Source of the DNA: Aminipila butyrica
Lineage (GTDB): Bacteria; Bacillota; Clostridia; Peptostreptococcales; Anaerovoracaceae
DNA length: 64,000 bases
NCBI RefSeq assembly: GCF_010669305.1
Contig: NZ_CP048649.1
Coordinates: 3,270,850-3,334,849 of the forward strand
Reading direction: 5' to 3'
Positions within the stretch are counted from its first letter, which is position 1. Each line of letters opens with the position of its first letter. Position numbers and translations under genes: made by a program. The notes under the pieces were generated by a model that was not told the DNA's origin, did no database searches, and saw nothing but the letters and a program-made list of their open reading frames with translations. This document shows positions 30,458-39,954 of the stretch, in pieces.

Positions 30458-31084
30458 ATGAAACATACGACAGTTTTAGAAATGCCGTCCGTCGGCTATG
30501 TCCGCCTTCTCCATGCAGTCCCCGATGCCCCCAAAGTAGATGTATATGCAAATCAGCAGCTACTAGCCTCGGGACTTGCTTATGGACAGCATACGGACTA
30601 CATACCTCTTACTAGAGGCCTCTATACCTTTACCCTCTATGCAGCAGATGACACAGAACAGCCCCTGCTGGTCAATCAGTTGTCCGTCGGCATCGGAGAC
30701 CTGTATACCGTCTGCATCTGTGGCATGGCAGCAACGATAAATTTTCTGGCAGTTTCCGATTTTGCTCAGCCCCCCGGTATCATCAATGCCTTGTTTCGCT
30801 TTGTTCACCTATCACCAGACACTCCAGCTGTGGATGTAACACTGCCTAACGGGACTTTATTATTCTCTCAAGTTTCCTTCCAGCAGATAACTCGATACCT
30901 GCCGATCGCTCCCAGACCTTTCAACTTTCAGCTCCGACTAGATTCAAATCCTGCTGTGGTGATTATTACGCTGCCTTCTTTTTCTCTCCACCAAGGTAAG
31001 ATTTATACGCTCTATGCCCTAGGCTTGTCCATGGGAACTCCACCTCTTGACGGCCTTTTCTTGGAAGACAACAACTTAACCTGA
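30458..31084 (+). CDS. DUF4397 domain protein
   Basis: A 208-residue protein built of two beta-rich repeats. Each begins with the DUF4397 signature: VRLLHAVPDAPKVDVYANQQ at residue 15 and FRFVHLSPDTPAVDVTLPNG at about residue 117. There is no signal peptide or membrane helix, which is unusual because many DUF4397 proteins are secreted. The family has no established biochemical function. An AGGTGAC-type ribosome site precedes the ATG. It is monocistronic, convergent with the amino-acid transporter operon. Confidence 0.88.
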   Translation: MKHTTVLEMPSVGYVRLLHAVPDAPKVDVYANQQLLASGLAYGQHTDYIPLTRGLYTFTLYAADDTEQPLLVNQLSVGIGDLYTVCICGMAATINFLAVSDFAQPPGIINALFRFVHLSPDTPAVDVTLPNGTLLFSQVSFQQITRYLPIAPRPFNFQLRLDSNPAVVIITLPSFSLHQGKIYTLYALGLSMGTPPLDGLFLEDNNLT

Positions 31085-31092
31085 ATATGAAA

Positions 31093-31146
31093 AAAGGCGG
31101 TGTCCTGCAAGTGCTAAACCAGCCCACTGCAAAACCTCCCGCCTTT
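31093..31146. terminator. Shared terminator between convergent genes
   Basis: AAAGGCGG pairs with CCGCCTTT around an inner imperfect TGCAAGTG/CACTGCA stem. It separates the DUF4397 gene from the ABC transporter operon and has A/T tracts on both sides. Confidence 0.6.
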
Positions 31147-31159
31147 CCTATTCAAAATA

Positions 31160-31924
31160 CTATCGTAACACTGAACTCAAAAAATCCTTTAGCCGCTCAC
31201 TCTTCGGATTCTGGAAGATGTCTTCTGCCGTTCCCTCTTCTACAATCTTTCCTGCATCCATAAAAATAACTCGGTCCGCCACTTCCTTAGCAAAGCCCAT
31301 TTCATGAGTAACAATGACCATGGTCGTATGCTCCTTGGACAACTTTCTCATAACGCTCAGTACTTCCCCAGTAATCTCCGGGTCCAGCGCACTGGTAGGC
31401 TCATCGAACAACATAATCTCTGGGTTCATGGCCAGACCTCTGGCAATAGCCACTCGCTGCTTTTGTCCACCGGACAATTGAGCCGGATAGGCCTCCCCTT
31501 TTTGAGACAAGCCTACCATGTCCAGCAGTTGTCGTCCACGGGCTTGAGCCTCTTCTTTTTTCTGCTTCTTAACCTTGACTGGTGCGTAGCACACATTTTC
31601 CAGGCAAGTCATGTGAGGAAACAAATTAAAGTGCTGAAAAATCATGCCAGTCTCTGCGCAAATATTCTTTAAAGACTTATCTGGCAGATACACGGCTTTC
31701 ATGCCAGCCTTCGTCTCCACAAAGGTATCTCCGTTTAAGGTAATGCTGCCGCTTGTGATTCGTTCCAAACAGTTGATACATCGCAGCAGGGTACTCTTTC
31801 CCGAGCCAGAAGGACCAATGATAGCCACTGTTTCACCCTTCTGCATTGAGAAATTCACGTGATCCAGAGCCAAACAACCGGCAAACTGTTTTACGATGTC
31901 CTTCATTTGCAAAATAGCTTCCAT
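31160..31924 (-). CDS. Polar amino-acid ABC transporter, ATP-binding protein
   Basis: Cytoplasmic ATPase of an importer, 254 residues. Walker A is [15 protein letters not shown], signature [17 protein letters not shown], Walker [16 protein letters not shown], with the switch histidine in [15 protein letters not shown]. It resembles GlnQ/HisP-type ATPases. A 20-residue insertion after the Walker A region ([20 protein letters not shown]) is seen in some cystine- or lysine-type relatives. The start overlaps the permease gene by 22 bases. It is the last of three genes. Confidence 0.94.
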   Translation of the reverse strand: MEAILQMKDIVKQFAGCLALDHVNFSMQKGETVAIIGPSGSGKSTLLRCINCLERITSGSITLNGDTFVETKAGMKAVYLPDKSLKNICAETGMIFQHFNLFPHMTCLENVCYAPVKVKKQKKEEAQARGRQLLDMVGLSQKGEAYPAQLSGGQKQRVAIARGLAMNPEIMLFDEPTSALDPEITGEVLSVMRKLSKEHTTMVIVTHEMGFAKEVADRVIFMDAGKIVEEGTAEDIFQNPKSERLKDFLSSVLR

Positions 31925-32643
31925 ATGCTGCTCCTCCTTCTCTTACTGGTGATCTGCACCTCATGTCCTTCATATTTAGAATAATGCCGTTCCAAATAAC
32001 CTGTCAACAAAGTCAACAGGAAGGTGAATATTAAATATATAATAGCTGCGATAACAAAAGCTGTAGCGTTTACGTCGCGATTTACAGCTCCTCTGGAGGC
32101 TTTCAGCAGCTCCCCTACGGAAAGAACGGAAACCAACGCTGTATCCTTAATCAAGGTGATGGCCTCGTTGGATACAGATGGCAGGACTCGCTTTACTGTC
32201 TGAGGCAGGATAATACCAAACATAGTCTGTCTGCGATCCAATCCCAAGGATTGAGCCGCTTCATACTGCCCCTTGTCAATGCTCTCGATACCGCCTCTAT
32301 AAATTTCTGCCAGATAAGAGGCGTAATTCAGTACAAAAGTAATGACTGCCGTAGTAAAGGCATCCAACCGTACGTCCATGACGATAGGAATGTAAAAATA
32401 AAAGAAAAACAGCTGGAGCATAAGGGGAGTTCCTCGAAAGATCCAGATGTATGTCTTTGATATCCACCTAAACGGTGCAAATTTGCTATTGCTGCCCAAT
32501 GCAAAGGGCAGGCCTAAAGGCAGAGCTAAAATTAATGTAAAAGCAAAGAGCTTGACTGTTACCCAAGCTCCCTGCAATAGAGTGGGCATTAAAACGCCCA
32601 CATAATTTATAGTCTCCGCCAGTTGATTAAAAAACTGATCCAC
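31903..32643 (-). CDS. Polar amino-acid ABC transporter, permease
   Basis: A 246-residue His/Glu/Gln/Arg/opine-type permease with five or six membrane helices. The N-terminal [20 protein letters not shown] and the EAA-loop [20 protein letters not shown], which docks to the ATPase, are characteristic. It also shows [14 protein letters not shown] and [20 protein letters not shown]. It follows the binding-protein gene by 16 bases. A basic C-terminal tail is cytoplasmic. Confidence 0.93.
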   Translation of the reverse strand: MDQFFNQLAETINYVGVLMPTLLQGAWVTVKLFAFTLILALPLGLPFALGSNSKFAPFRWISKTYIWIFRGTPLMLQLFFFYFYIPIVMDVRLDAFTTAVITFVLNYASYLAEIYRGGIESIDKGQYEAAQSLGLDRRQTMFGIILPQTVKRVLPSVSNEAITLIKDTALVSVLSVGELLKASRGAVNRDVNATAFVIAAIIYLIFTFLLTLLTGYLERHYSKYEGHEVQITSKRRRSSIWKLFCK

Positions 32644-32659
32644 TATCTATTACCTCTTA

Positions 32660-33505
32660 TTATTCATCATATCCTTCTAGTATAACAATGTTGCGTCCAA
32701 ACCACTTGTTGCTGATTTCTTCCGCCTTGCCGCTTTGAATAACGGCATCCAGTGCTTCGGTAATCTTCGCAGCCACATCGGTGTCCGCCTTGCGGCAGCC
32801 GATAGCATAGAAGTCGTCTCCAAAGTCGTAATCACATACTACCATCTTCTGAGCCAGCTTTGTGTTCTTGTATTCGCCTAACACCTGGTCTACAGCAATG
32901 CAGTCGATTCTACCAGCCTGCATATCCATGATGGCTTCATCATAGGTCTTGTATTCAGAAATTTTGTCTGCGAAAGTATCATAGTCCGGGTTGGCCTTCA
33001 GGATCTCCAGAGCAGCGGAATCTGCCTGAGTTCCCACGTTGTAGTTAGCCAAGTCGGAAGCCTTCTTTACCTTGATGGTGTCATCTTTTCCCATTACAAT
33101 AATCTTGTTGTTAATGTACTTGTCAGTGAGAGCCATACTTTCTATTCGTTCCGGCGTAGCGGACATACCATTCCAAATGCAGTCAACCCGTTTAGATTTT
33201 AACTCCATTTCCTTAGCATCCCAATCGATAGATTTAAAGGTAACCTTTACGCCCAGTTGTTCACCGACTGCGTTGGCCAAATCAATATCAAAGCCCACTA
33301 GATCTCCCGCTTCATCTCGGAATCCCATCGGAGCAAACGTGTCATCCAAGCCTACAATCAGTTCGCCCTTGTCTTCGATATAAGCCCAGCCTGTCAAGTC
33401 GGAATCATTGGTGCCATCAGCATTTTCGGTGCTTCCGCATCCGGTCATGGCAATCAGACCGGCTACAAGTGTTATCATAAGTAAACTTGTCCATAATTTC
33501 TTCAT
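32660..33505 (-). CDS. Polar amino-acid ABC transporter, substrate-binding lipoprotein
   Basis: First gene of the importer operon, 281 residues. The signal peptide ends in a lipobox (AMTGCG), so the protein is anchored at the outer face of the membrane. The SBP family 3 fold follows, with LIVGLDDTFAPMGFRDEAG, LVGFDIDLANAVGEQL and DAIMDMQAGRIDCIAVD. The specific amino acid cannot be told from sequence. AGGAGGACAGCA supports the chosen ATG over two upstream in-frame ones. Confidence 0.93.
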   Translation of the reverse strand: MKKLWTSLLMITLVAGLIAMTGCGSTENADGTNDSDLTGWAYIEDKGELIVGLDDTFAPMGFRDEAGDLVGFDIDLANAVGEQLGVKVTFKSIDWDAKEMELKSKRVDCIWNGMSATPERIESMALTDKYINNKIIVMGKDDTIKVKKASDLANYNVGTQADSAALEILKANPDYDTFADKISEYKTYDEAIMDMQAGRIDCIAVDQVLGEYKNTKLAQKMVVCDYDFGDDFYAIGCRKADTDVAAKITEALDAVIQSGKAEEISNKWFGRNIVILEGYDE

Positions 33506-33578
33506 TGCTGTCCTCCTAATTTTCATTATTATTTCTTCGTTACCCATTCGCTTTATCTCACTAAAGCGCTACTTAAAG

Positions 33579-33607
33579 ATAGTACCATACTTTGCTGAAC
33601 CTGTCAA
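33579..33607 (-). promoter_or_regulatory. Promoter of the amino-acid importer operon
   Basis: Minus strand TTGACA, 17 bases, TACTAT, about 75 bases before the binding-protein start. The -35 is consensus. Confidence 0.75.
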
Positions 33608-33622
33608 CTGATTTCTATCAAG

Positions 33623-33654
33623 CCAAAAGGCAGCCATCTCTGACTGCCTTTTGG
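33623..33654 (-). terminator. Terminator-like hairpin after the DUF362 gene
   Basis: A perfect 11-bp stem (CCAAAAGGCAG and complement) with a 10-base loop lies 22 bases after the DUF362 stop. The T-rich flank is better on the plus-strand side, so efficiency toward the minus strand is uncertain. Confidence 0.55.
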
Positions 33655-33675
33655 TCTTTTCTTTATAAATTTTCA

Positions 33676-34827
33676 CTATTTTACGGTAACCAGATCGTAA
33701 TCCATGCTGCCTAATCCCATCTTTTCACAGTGAGCAAGGCAGACCTCCCAATTCGTATCCGGATGTGTCATCTGAAAATGGTCTGTTGGCTGCTGCGCGT
33801 CTTCCTGATGGTCGCAGCTGCAATCCCCGTGGTGATGAATCTGGTCTTCCAGGATACTGCCCTTTACCGGCATCTGTCCGTTGACCGCATCCGCACAGGC
33901 CTTGTCCAGAGCTACGGGATCAAAGGAAGCAAACATACCGATGTTCGGCACGATTGGGATATCATTTTCCGAATGACAGTCACAGTTAGGGGATACATCT
34001 ACCACTAGCGATACGTGGAAATGCGGACGACCATGTAGAACGGCCCAGGTGTATTCCGCCATTTTTTTGTTTAAAATATCTTTAGACTCATCCCATTTGG
34101 TGGCGATAGCATCCGTTGGACAGACTCCAATGCACCTGCCGCAGCCGACACATTTATCTTCGTTCAGGTAGGCCTTTCGGTCTTCAATGGTGATGGCATC
34201 ATGAGCGCATACGGCTATACACTTCCCACAGCCGATACAGACTTTCTGACGAATCATCGGTGTTCCGGCACTGTGCTGCTCCATCTTTCCGGCCCGAGAC
34301 CCGCAGCCCATACCGATGTTTTTAATCGCGCCACCAAAGCCTGTAGACTCGTGTCCTTTAAAGTGATTTAAGGAAATAAATACATCCGCATCCATAACTG
34401 CCCGTCCAATTTTAGCTTCTTTGACGAATTCACCGCCCTCTACAGGCACTAACATCTCGTCGGTGCCTTTCAGTCCGTCGGCGATGATGACATGGCAGCC
34501 GGTGGAAAAGGGTGAAAACCCGTTGAGGTAAGCAGACTCTATGTGGTCTAAGGCATTTTTTCTGCCACCCACATACAAAGTATTGCAATCTGTTAAAAAC
34601 GGCTTTCCTCCTTGCTGCTTGATTAAATCCACCAGCACTTTGGCATAGTTCGGTCTCAGGTAGGCCAGGTTTCCCGGCTCTCCAAAGTGGATTTTGATAG
34701 CAGTGTATTTCTCTTTCAAATCCATGGAGTCCATCCCTGCCTTGCGGATTAATTTATCTAATTTCGTCAGCAGGCTCACACCTAGCTCGGTCTTCATGCT
34801 GGTGAAATATACGGTTGATTTTTTCAT
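33676..34827 (-). CDS. DUF362 domain protein with two 4Fe-4S clusters
   Basis: A 383-residue cytoplasmic iron-sulfur protein. The DUF362 part (about 1-195) includes IKIHFGEPGNLAYLRPNY and HFKGHESTGFGGAIKNIGMG. It is followed by a double ferredoxin module with CIGCGKCIAVCAHDA and CVGCGRCIGVCPTDA, eight cluster cysteines in all. Near residue 330 there is an unusual histidine- and cysteine-rich stretch (HHHGDCSCDH) that may bind metal. The family is common in anaerobes, but its reaction is unknown. It is monocistronic, with GGAGG upstream of the chosen ATG. Confidence 0.88.
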   Translation of the reverse strand: MKKSTVYFTSMKTELGVSLLTKLDKLIRKAGMDSMDLKEKYTAIKIHFGEPGNLAYLRPNYAKVLVDLIKQQGGKPFLTDCNTLYVGGRKNALDHIESAYLNGFSPFSTGCHVIIADGLKGTDEMLVPVEGGEFVKEAKIGRAVMDADVFISLNHFKGHESTGFGGAIKNIGMGCGSRAGKMEQHSAGTPMIRQKVCIGCGKCIAVCAHDAITIEDRKAYLNEDKCVGCGRCIGVCPTDAIATKWDESKDILNKKMAEYTWAVLHGRPHFHVSLVVDVSPNCDCHSENDIPIVPNIGMFASFDPVALDKACADAVNGQMPVKGSILEDQIHHHGDCSCDHQEDAQQPTDHFQMTHPDTNWEVCLAHCEKMGLGSMDYDLVTVK

Positions 34828-34907
34828 ATATTTTTCTCTTCCTCCAATACAATTATTTTTTCCTTGCAGCCGGGCTGCATTCCTTCTCATCAGCTTCATT
34901 CTACAAC

Positions 34908-34935
34908 AAAGAAGGCTGGAAATCCAGCCTTCTTC
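34908..34935 (-). terminator. Terminator of the thiolase gene
   Basis: GAAGGCTGGA and its perfect complement form a tight stem, followed on the minus strand by TTTGTTGT. It lies 25 bases after the thiolase stop. Confidence 0.75.
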
Positions 34936-34958
34936 ATAAAAATGGTCTCTATTTATTT

Positions 34959-36137
34959 TTATCTTTCAACGATAAGCGCTGTACCCTGTCCGCCGCCGAT
35001 GCAAAGAGTTGCCAGACCAGTCTTAGCATCTCTCTTAGCCATTTCGTAAATCAGGGAGATCAGGATTCTTGTTCCAGAAGCGCCAATTGGATGACCGATA
35101 GCAATTGCTCCGCCATTTACATTAACGATTTCAGGATTCAGTCCAAGATCTTTTCTTACTGCTACGGACTGTGCAGCAAAAGCTTCGTTTGCTTCAATCA
35201 GTTCAAGATCTTCAACCTTCATGCCAGCCTTTTCTAAAGCTTTCTTTGTTGCAGGAACCGGTCCGATACCCATGATAGTTGGATCTACACCGGCAGAAGC
35301 GTAGGACTTAATAGTGCAAAGCGGCTTAAGACCCAGTTCGTCTGCCTTTTCCTTGGACATAACGATTACGGCAGCACCTGCATCATTGATACCAGAAGCA
35401 TTAGCAGCTGTTACGATACCATCCTTCTTGAAAGCAGGCTTTAATTTAGCAATGCCTTCAGCAGTAGTTCCAAACTTAGGGAATTCATCTGTATCAAAGA
35501 TCTTTGGTTCGCCCTTTCTCTGAGGAATGGACACTGGAACGATTTCATCCTTAAACTTGCCTGCCTTGATAGCCGCTTCAGCTCTCTGCTGTGAAGTAGC
35601 TGCAAACTCATCTAGTTCTTCTCTTGTAAGGTTCCACTGCTCACCAATGTTTTCAGCAGTAATACCCATATGGTAATCGTTAAATGCATCCCAAAGACCG
35701 TCATTAACCAGCATATCCACCATCTTAGTGTTGTTCATTCTAGCGCCCCATCTTGCTGCCGGCATGGCATAAGCTGTTGCTGACATGTTTTCAGCACCAC
35801 CAGCAACAACGATGTCTGCATCGCCTGCTTTAATCATCTGTGCTGCCAAAGAAACTGCTCTAAGGCCTGAACCGCAGACCTTATTTAATGTCATTGCAGG
35901 CACTTCAACCGGAATCCCTGCTTCAATCGCCATCTGTCTTGTTATGTTTTGTCCTAAACCACCCTGAAGTACGCAACCCATAACAACTTCGTCAATCTGT
36001 TCCGGCTTGATTCCAGCTCTTTCAATTGCACCCTTAATTGCGATAGCTCCTAAAGTTGATGTTTTAACATCCTTTAAGGAACCGCCATAGCTGCCAAGCG
36101 GTGTTCTAGCTGCACTTACAATTACTACTTCTCTCAT
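34959..36137 (-). CDS. thl: Acetyl-CoA acetyltransferase (thiolase)
   Basis: Condenses two acetyl-CoA to acetoacetyl-CoA, the entry step of butyrate/butanol and related fermentations. The 392-residue protein has the acyl-accepting cysteine in [15 protein letters not shown] (about residue 88), the histidine in [14 protein letters not shown] and the second catalytic cysteine in [14 protein letters not shown]. The AAGGAGG ribosome site fixes the start. The gene is isolated, with a long leader carrying two promoters and a Rex-like operator. Codon use looks optimised, as expected for an abundant enzyme. Confidence 0.96.
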   Translation of the reverse strand: MREVVIVSAARTPLGSYGGSLKDVKTSTLGAIAIKGAIERAGIKPEQIDEVVMGCVLQGGLGQNITRQMAIEAGIPVEVPAMTLNKVCGSGLRAVSLAAQMIKAGDADIVVAGGAENMSATAYAMPAARWGARMNNTKMVDMLVNDGLWDAFNDYHMGITAENIGEQWNLTREELDEFAATSQQRAEAAIKAGKFKDEIVPVSIPQRKGEPKIFDTDEFPKFGTTAEGIAKLKPAFKKDGIVTAANASGINDAGAAVIVMSKEKADELGLKPLCTIKSYASAGVDPTIMGIGPVPATKKALEKAGMKVEDLELIEANEAFAAQSVAVRKDLGLNPEIVNVNGGAIAIGHPIGASGTRILISLIYEMAKRDAKTGLATLCIGGGQGTALIVER

Positions 36138-36227
36138 GTTTTTAGTCCTCCTTAAAACCATTTGTAAAAATCATTCGCAAGAATCATTTGCAAATTAAAT
36201 GTATTGTATAAGCTTTCATTCCCATAT

Positions 36228-36255
36228 ATCATATCACATTTCCTGTTAATTGCAA
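36228..36255 (-). promoter_or_regulatory. Proximal candidate promoter of thl
   Basis: Minus strand TTGCAA, 16 bases, TATGAT, about 90 bases before the thiolase start. Confidence 0.4.
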
Positions 36256-36282
36256 TATGATAACCCGCAAAATGTTGATTTA

Positions 36283-36300
36283 TTGTTATATATTTCACAA
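36283..36300. promoter_or_regulatory. Rex-like operator in the thl leader
   Basis: TTGTGAAATATATAACAA reads as TTGTGAA-N4-ATAACAA, one mismatch per arm from the Rex consensus TTGTTAA-N4-TTAACAA. It lies just downstream of the distal thl -10, where repressor binding would block transcription. Rex senses NADH/NAD and represses fermentation genes including thl in several Clostridia. Confidence 0.5.
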
Positions 36301-36310
36301 TTTTTATATA

Positions 36311-36339
36311 ATTTTAAAATGTCTGCAAAGAGAAGTCAA
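36311..36339 (-). promoter_or_regulatory. Distal promoter of thl
   Basis: Minus strand TTGACT, 17 bases, TAAAAT, followed 10 bases later by the Rex-like operator. Confidence 0.6.
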
Positions 36340-36561
36340 TAGTTTTTTTAATTTTCTTACACTTTTTTACCTGTAAAACTTGTTTTATATAACAATTTAA
36401 TGAACTCCTACAAATAACTTCAATCGTTACTGATAATATAAAAAAGCTGGCTAAAAACAGTTATCCTTTTCAGCCTCTTTACCTGTTAAAATATAGTTGG
36501 AATTTTTAAGCTGTTTCTATTCATGCAGCATTGGTTTTGAAGAAAGGATAGGATAAGAAAT

Positions 36562-36642
36562 ATGAATAAAAAATCATTGTGGTATATATTTAGTCTATTT
36601 GTCCTATTTGTATATGCGATTTCTGTGAAAAACGCTTTTTAG
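36562..36642 (+). CDS. Possible 26-residue membrane peptide
   Basis: An ATG with AGGATAAG eight bases upstream opens a 26-codon frame with a charged start (MNKKS) and a single hydrophobic helix (WYIFSLFVLFVYAISV), ending at TAG. It could be a small membrane protein or the signal-peptide remnant of a deleted gene. A terminator follows about 90 bases later. No family is recognised; the evidence is only the ribosome site and composition. Confidence 0.3.
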   Translation: MNKKSLWYIFSLFVLFVYAISVKNAF

Positions 36643-36730
36643 GGTACCTAACCCTGTGTCTGCCGAGCTTACTGATACTTCCCACCTATTCGAAAGATAA
36701 GCTATCGCCTCAAAAATGCGAGGACAAAAA

Positions 36731-36780
36731 TAAACCGCTAAACCGATGCAATAACCTTGCAGCCGTTTAGCGGTTTTTTC
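36731..36780. terminator. Bidirectional terminator
   Basis: AAACCGCTAAAC and its complement form a 12-bp stem with T-tracts on both sides (CGGTTTTTTC in plus, GGTTTATTTTTG in minus). It ends the DUF2156 gene and could end a plus-strand transcript from the small ORF. Confidence 0.8.
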
Positions 36781-36788
36781 ATTTCTTT

Positions 36789-37724
36789 TTAAACCCAATC
36801 TTTAAAGCATACAATATACTTCTCCACCAGTTCCACCGGCTTATAGGAAAGCTTCGCTTTCCGCAAATTCTCAATGCCCATGTCCTCTTCTCGGTTCACA
36901 TACACTACTGAATCGTCCAAGTGCTTACAAAACTCATTGTTGATGGCTGGATATAGGCCACGAATCTGGCTGTTAGCCTTCTCTACGTGAACCGTTACCG
37001 TCTCTTCTCCCAACCGTCCGCCAATGCTGAAAGCCTCCACCTTGCCATCTATAACAATAGCTCCCGCTATATAATCCAGCTTGTTTAGATTCATCACCAC
37101 ATCTCGCATGGCGTTGGTCTCCATCAGCAGCCAGTTCATCTCATGAGGAGCGATATTCTTCCGCGCGTTGAACTCCTCCAGGAACACCATGACTGTATCT
37201 AACATGTCCGGCGTCAGCGGCACGTACTCATACTGATAATTATTGAGAAAATAATTCAAATGGTTCTTCTTGGCATGATAGGTCCGACCTTTTAGGTCAA
37301 TTAAATCCTGCTTCAAATACAAGTAATCATAATTAGGCCGGTCGGGAATAAACTCTGTCCCAGGGCAGGCCTCTGCAATGACCTCTCGCATGTGAGCGGG
37401 AAGCAGACGGATGGTAAAAGTGGAGTCTTTTTCCTTAAACCGTCTTCTGGTCTCCTCCAAGGTCTTTCTAAGGCTCTCCGGTTCGTACGTACCAGTCTTG
37501 GTCAGTGGTGGAAACAGGAAATATTCGTGTTTGTCAATCTCCAGATGACTTAATCCGGCGATAACCATATAATCCCCTATGATCTCCCATGAAAACTCAT
37601 TTTGGTCCCGCCACATATAGAGTGACGAAAATGACAGTCCAGAAGTCCGGTACTCATAAGAGAATAAATAGGGCTCCAGAACTGCTTTACTTTCTATCGT
37701 TATTTCGTTTTTAAAAATGCTCAT
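36789..37724 (-). CDS. DUF2156 protein (phosphatidylglycerol lysyltransferase-like GNAT fold)
   Basis: A 311-residue soluble protein resembling the C-terminal domain of aminoacyl-phosphatidylglycerol synthases. Two GNAT-like halves are suggested by the conserved blocks ALMWR-like SSLYMWRDQNEFSWEI, YHAKKNHLNYFLNNY and VYVNREEDMGIENLRKAKLS. No flippase membrane domain is attached, so it is not a full MprF. These stand-alone forms are of unproved function. It starts 19 bases after surE on the same strand. Confidence 0.82.
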   Translation of the reverse strand: MSIFKNEITIESKAVLEPYLFSYEYRTSGLSFSSLYMWRDQNEFSWEIIGDYMVIAGLSHLEIDKHEYFLFPPLTKTGTYEPESLRKTLEETRRRFKEKDSTFTIRLLPAHMREVIAEACPGTEFIPDRPNYDYLYLKQDLIDLKGRTYHAKKNHLNYFLNNYQYEYVPLTPDMLDTVMVFLEEFNARKNIAPHEMNWLLMETNAMRDVVMNLNKLDYIAGAIVIDGKVEAFSIGGRLGEETVTVHVEKANSQIRGLYPAINNEFCKHLDDSVVYVNREEDMGIENLRKAKLSYKPVELVEKYIVCFKDWV

Positions 37725-37743
37725 CTATTGTTCTTTCCTTTTG

Positions 37744-38526
37744 TCATTCAATGCCCCAGCTCTTCACTTCCTCCACCAATTTATAGTTAGTAAAATCATA
37801 GTGAAGCGGTGTGATGGATGCGTAACCATTTTGTATCGCCATCACGTCATATTCCTCCGTCAGGTCCTGGCATTTCACAGGTTTCCCGCTGTACCAATAC
37901 TGGCATGCACCCGTATCTTCCACTTCCTGCTGATGAAACCAGCCCTCATATACCCGGGTGCCCAGGGTTGTAACCTTCACACCTTTTAACTTCTTCTTGG
38001 GTACGTCCGGTACATTGATATTCAATACCGTTTTGTCATCCAGCTTACCAAAGGACTTCAACATCGCCTGTACTGCTAACTCGGCGGCCACATCAAAGTG
38101 CTTCGGTTCATATCCATTGACCGGAACTGTGCCATGAATCGAAACAGCCACTGAGGGAATCCCGCAGATGCAGCCTTCGATAGCGGCAGATACGGTTCCC
38201 GAGTAGTGGATATCTGTCCCCAGATTTCCTCCGTGGTTAATACCGGAGAAAACCATATCTACATCTATACCCCGATTTCTTAAAAGTAAAACACCCAATT
38301 TTACACAATCCGCCGGTGTACCACTTATTTCATAGGCCAGCTGCGCATTTTTATAAGGAACCTCTGTAGCTTCCAACCCCTGCCTTATGGTAATGCTGTG
38401 GCCAGCGGCACTGCGCTCTACGTGGGGAGCACACACGTACACATCGGCTACTTTTGACAAAGCTTTTACTAGTTCAGAGATTCCTTTTGCCTGTATTCCA
38501 TCGTCGTTAGACACTAAAATATTCAT
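37744..38526 (-). CDS. surE: 5'/3'-nucleotidase SurE
   Basis: Metal-dependent nucleoside monophosphate phosphatase. The 260-residue protein has the metal-binding MNILVSNDDGIQAKGI, then CAPHVERSAAGHSIT, VFSGINHGGNLGTDIHYSGT and a C-terminal YASITPLHYDFTNY. AGGAGT precedes the ATG. It forms a likely two-gene operon with the DUF2156 gene. Confidence 0.94.
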   Translation of the reverse strand: MNILVSNDDGIQAKGISELVKALSKVADVYVCAPHVERSAAGHSITIRQGLEATEVPYKNAQLAYEISGTPADCVKLGVLLLRNRGIDVDMVFSGINHGGNLGTDIHYSGTVSAAIEGCICGIPSVAVSIHGTVPVNGYEPKHFDVAAELAVQAMLKSFGKLDDKTVLNINVPDVPKKKLKGVKVTTLGTRVYEGWFHQQEVEDTGACQYWYSGKPVKCQDLTEEYDVMAIQNGYASITPLHYDFTNYKLVEEVKSWGIE

Positions 38527-38621
38527 GTTAATTTTTACTCCTTTGCATATACTCTTGCTACCATACTATCATCAATATGCGGTTTTATCCATGGAAAAAT
38601 ACAGCCAACCTGTGTAATATT

Positions 38622-39791
38622 TTAATACCATCTAGTCATCGGCAGATCGTTATTTACCCCTTTGGAGATTAATATCTGATGAAGGTCGATGACACCTCTG
38701 TTAAAAGTTGCCGCACAAGCACACAGGTACAAATCCCACATACGAGCAAACTCTCCGCCCATCTTCTCTTCGATTTCTTCCCGGTGTTCATTGAAATTTG
38801 CATCCCACCTCAGCAAGGTCTCCGTATAATGCCGCCGCAGGCTCTCCACATCTAACGTGTAGAAGTTGTACTCTGCGCATAGGTCAATAATCTCCCGCAG
38901 ACTTGGGCACATACCTCCTGGGAATATATATTTTCGCATCCATGCATCTCCCGGGTGCTCTTTCATGCCACTGATATAGTGCAATAAAAATAAGCCGGTC
39001 GGCTTTAACACTTTGTCCACGCTGGACAGGAATAAATTGTAGTTCTCTCTTCCCACGTGCTCAATCATGCCCACGCTGACCACTCGATCAAAGGTCTTTT
39101 TTGATTTTGGCAGATCCCGGTAATCCATCAGGGCTACTGTCAGATATTCCTCCACGCCCTCCTCTTCAATTCGCTCCTGGAACCGCTTGCACTGCTCCTG
39201 GCTCAAGGTTATTCCCATTCCCTTGACCTTATATGTCTTGGCAGCTTCAATGAGCAGCTGTCCCCAGCCGCAGCCAATATCCAGCAAGCTCATACCTTCC
39301 TTCAATCCAAGTTTTTCCAAGATATGATGAATCTTATTTATCTGTGCTTGGTACAAGGTCTCGCTTTTTCGCTTGAAGTACCCGCAGGAATAGCTCATGC
39401 TTTCATCCAACCACAGGGCATAAAAATCATTGCCGATGTCGTAATGGGCAGCGACCTCTTTTTGCTGGTTTTTCTTCCCGCTGGAGGTCATCATCAGCTT
39501 TTTTAAGGCCTTCGTATCGGTGGAGAATTTTCCTAGCTGGCCCAAGAAATTGTTCAAAGCTGTATACAAGTCTCCCTTGACCTCAATATCCCCTCTCATG
39601 TACGCCTCTCCCAATGCTAAAGAGGTGCTCTTCATCAAAGCTTTCACCTCGATAGGCTTGTTAATCTTCACCGTAAAGGTTGGCTCAGGCTGGCCAATCA
39701 CATGAGTTTCGCCATCTATTTCGACGGCAAAGGGTTTTTCATCAAACTGGCTCAAAAACTCCATAAGTAACTCTTGTTTCTTTTTCATCAT
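38622..39791 (-). CDS. cfa: Cyclopropane-fatty-acyl-phospholipid synthase family methyltransferase
   Basis: Transfers a methylene from SAM to unsaturated lipid acyl chains. The 389-residue protein has an N-terminal lipid-binding domain and a SAM methyltransferase core: LLDIGCGWGQLLIEAAK (motif I), MGITLSQEQ, RVVSVGMIEHVGRENY and GLFLLHYISG. The ending RGVIDLHQILISKG is typical of Cfa. Two consecutive ATGs follow GGGAGG; either may be used. A 312-base leader with a hairpin of terminator type lies between this gene and phoR, so its expression may be attenuated. Confidence 0.92.
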   Translation of the reverse strand: MMKKKQELLMEFLSQFDEKPFAVEIDGETHVIGQPEPTFTVKINKPIEVKALMKSTSLALGEAYMRGDIEVKGDLYTALNNFLGQLGKFSTDTKALKKLMMTSSGKKNQQKEVAAHYDIGNDFYALWLDESMSYSCGYFKRKSETLYQAQINKIHHILEKLGLKEGMSLLDIGCGWGQLLIEAAKTYKVKGMGITLSQEQCKRFQERIEEEGVEEYLTVALMDYRDLPKSKKTFDRVVSVGMIEHVGRENYNLFLSSVDKVLKPTGLFLLHYISGMKEHPGDAWMRKYIFPGGMCPSLREIIDLCAEYNFYTLDVESLRRHYTETLLRWDANFNEHREEIEEKMGGEFARMWDLYLCACAATFNRGVIDLHQILISKGVNNDLPMTRWY

Positions 39792-39954
39792 AGTTCCTCC
39801 CTTTAATAATCTGGCCTCTTTTCATTTTTGCAAACTACAATCAGTCAGGTTCTATTGATTTAAACAATAATTAACTTAATTCTATCCATCTTTCTTATTT
39901 TAATACTTTGTCTTTCATTTATCTAGCAGGATTTTGGTTTTCCTTCCCAAAAAC

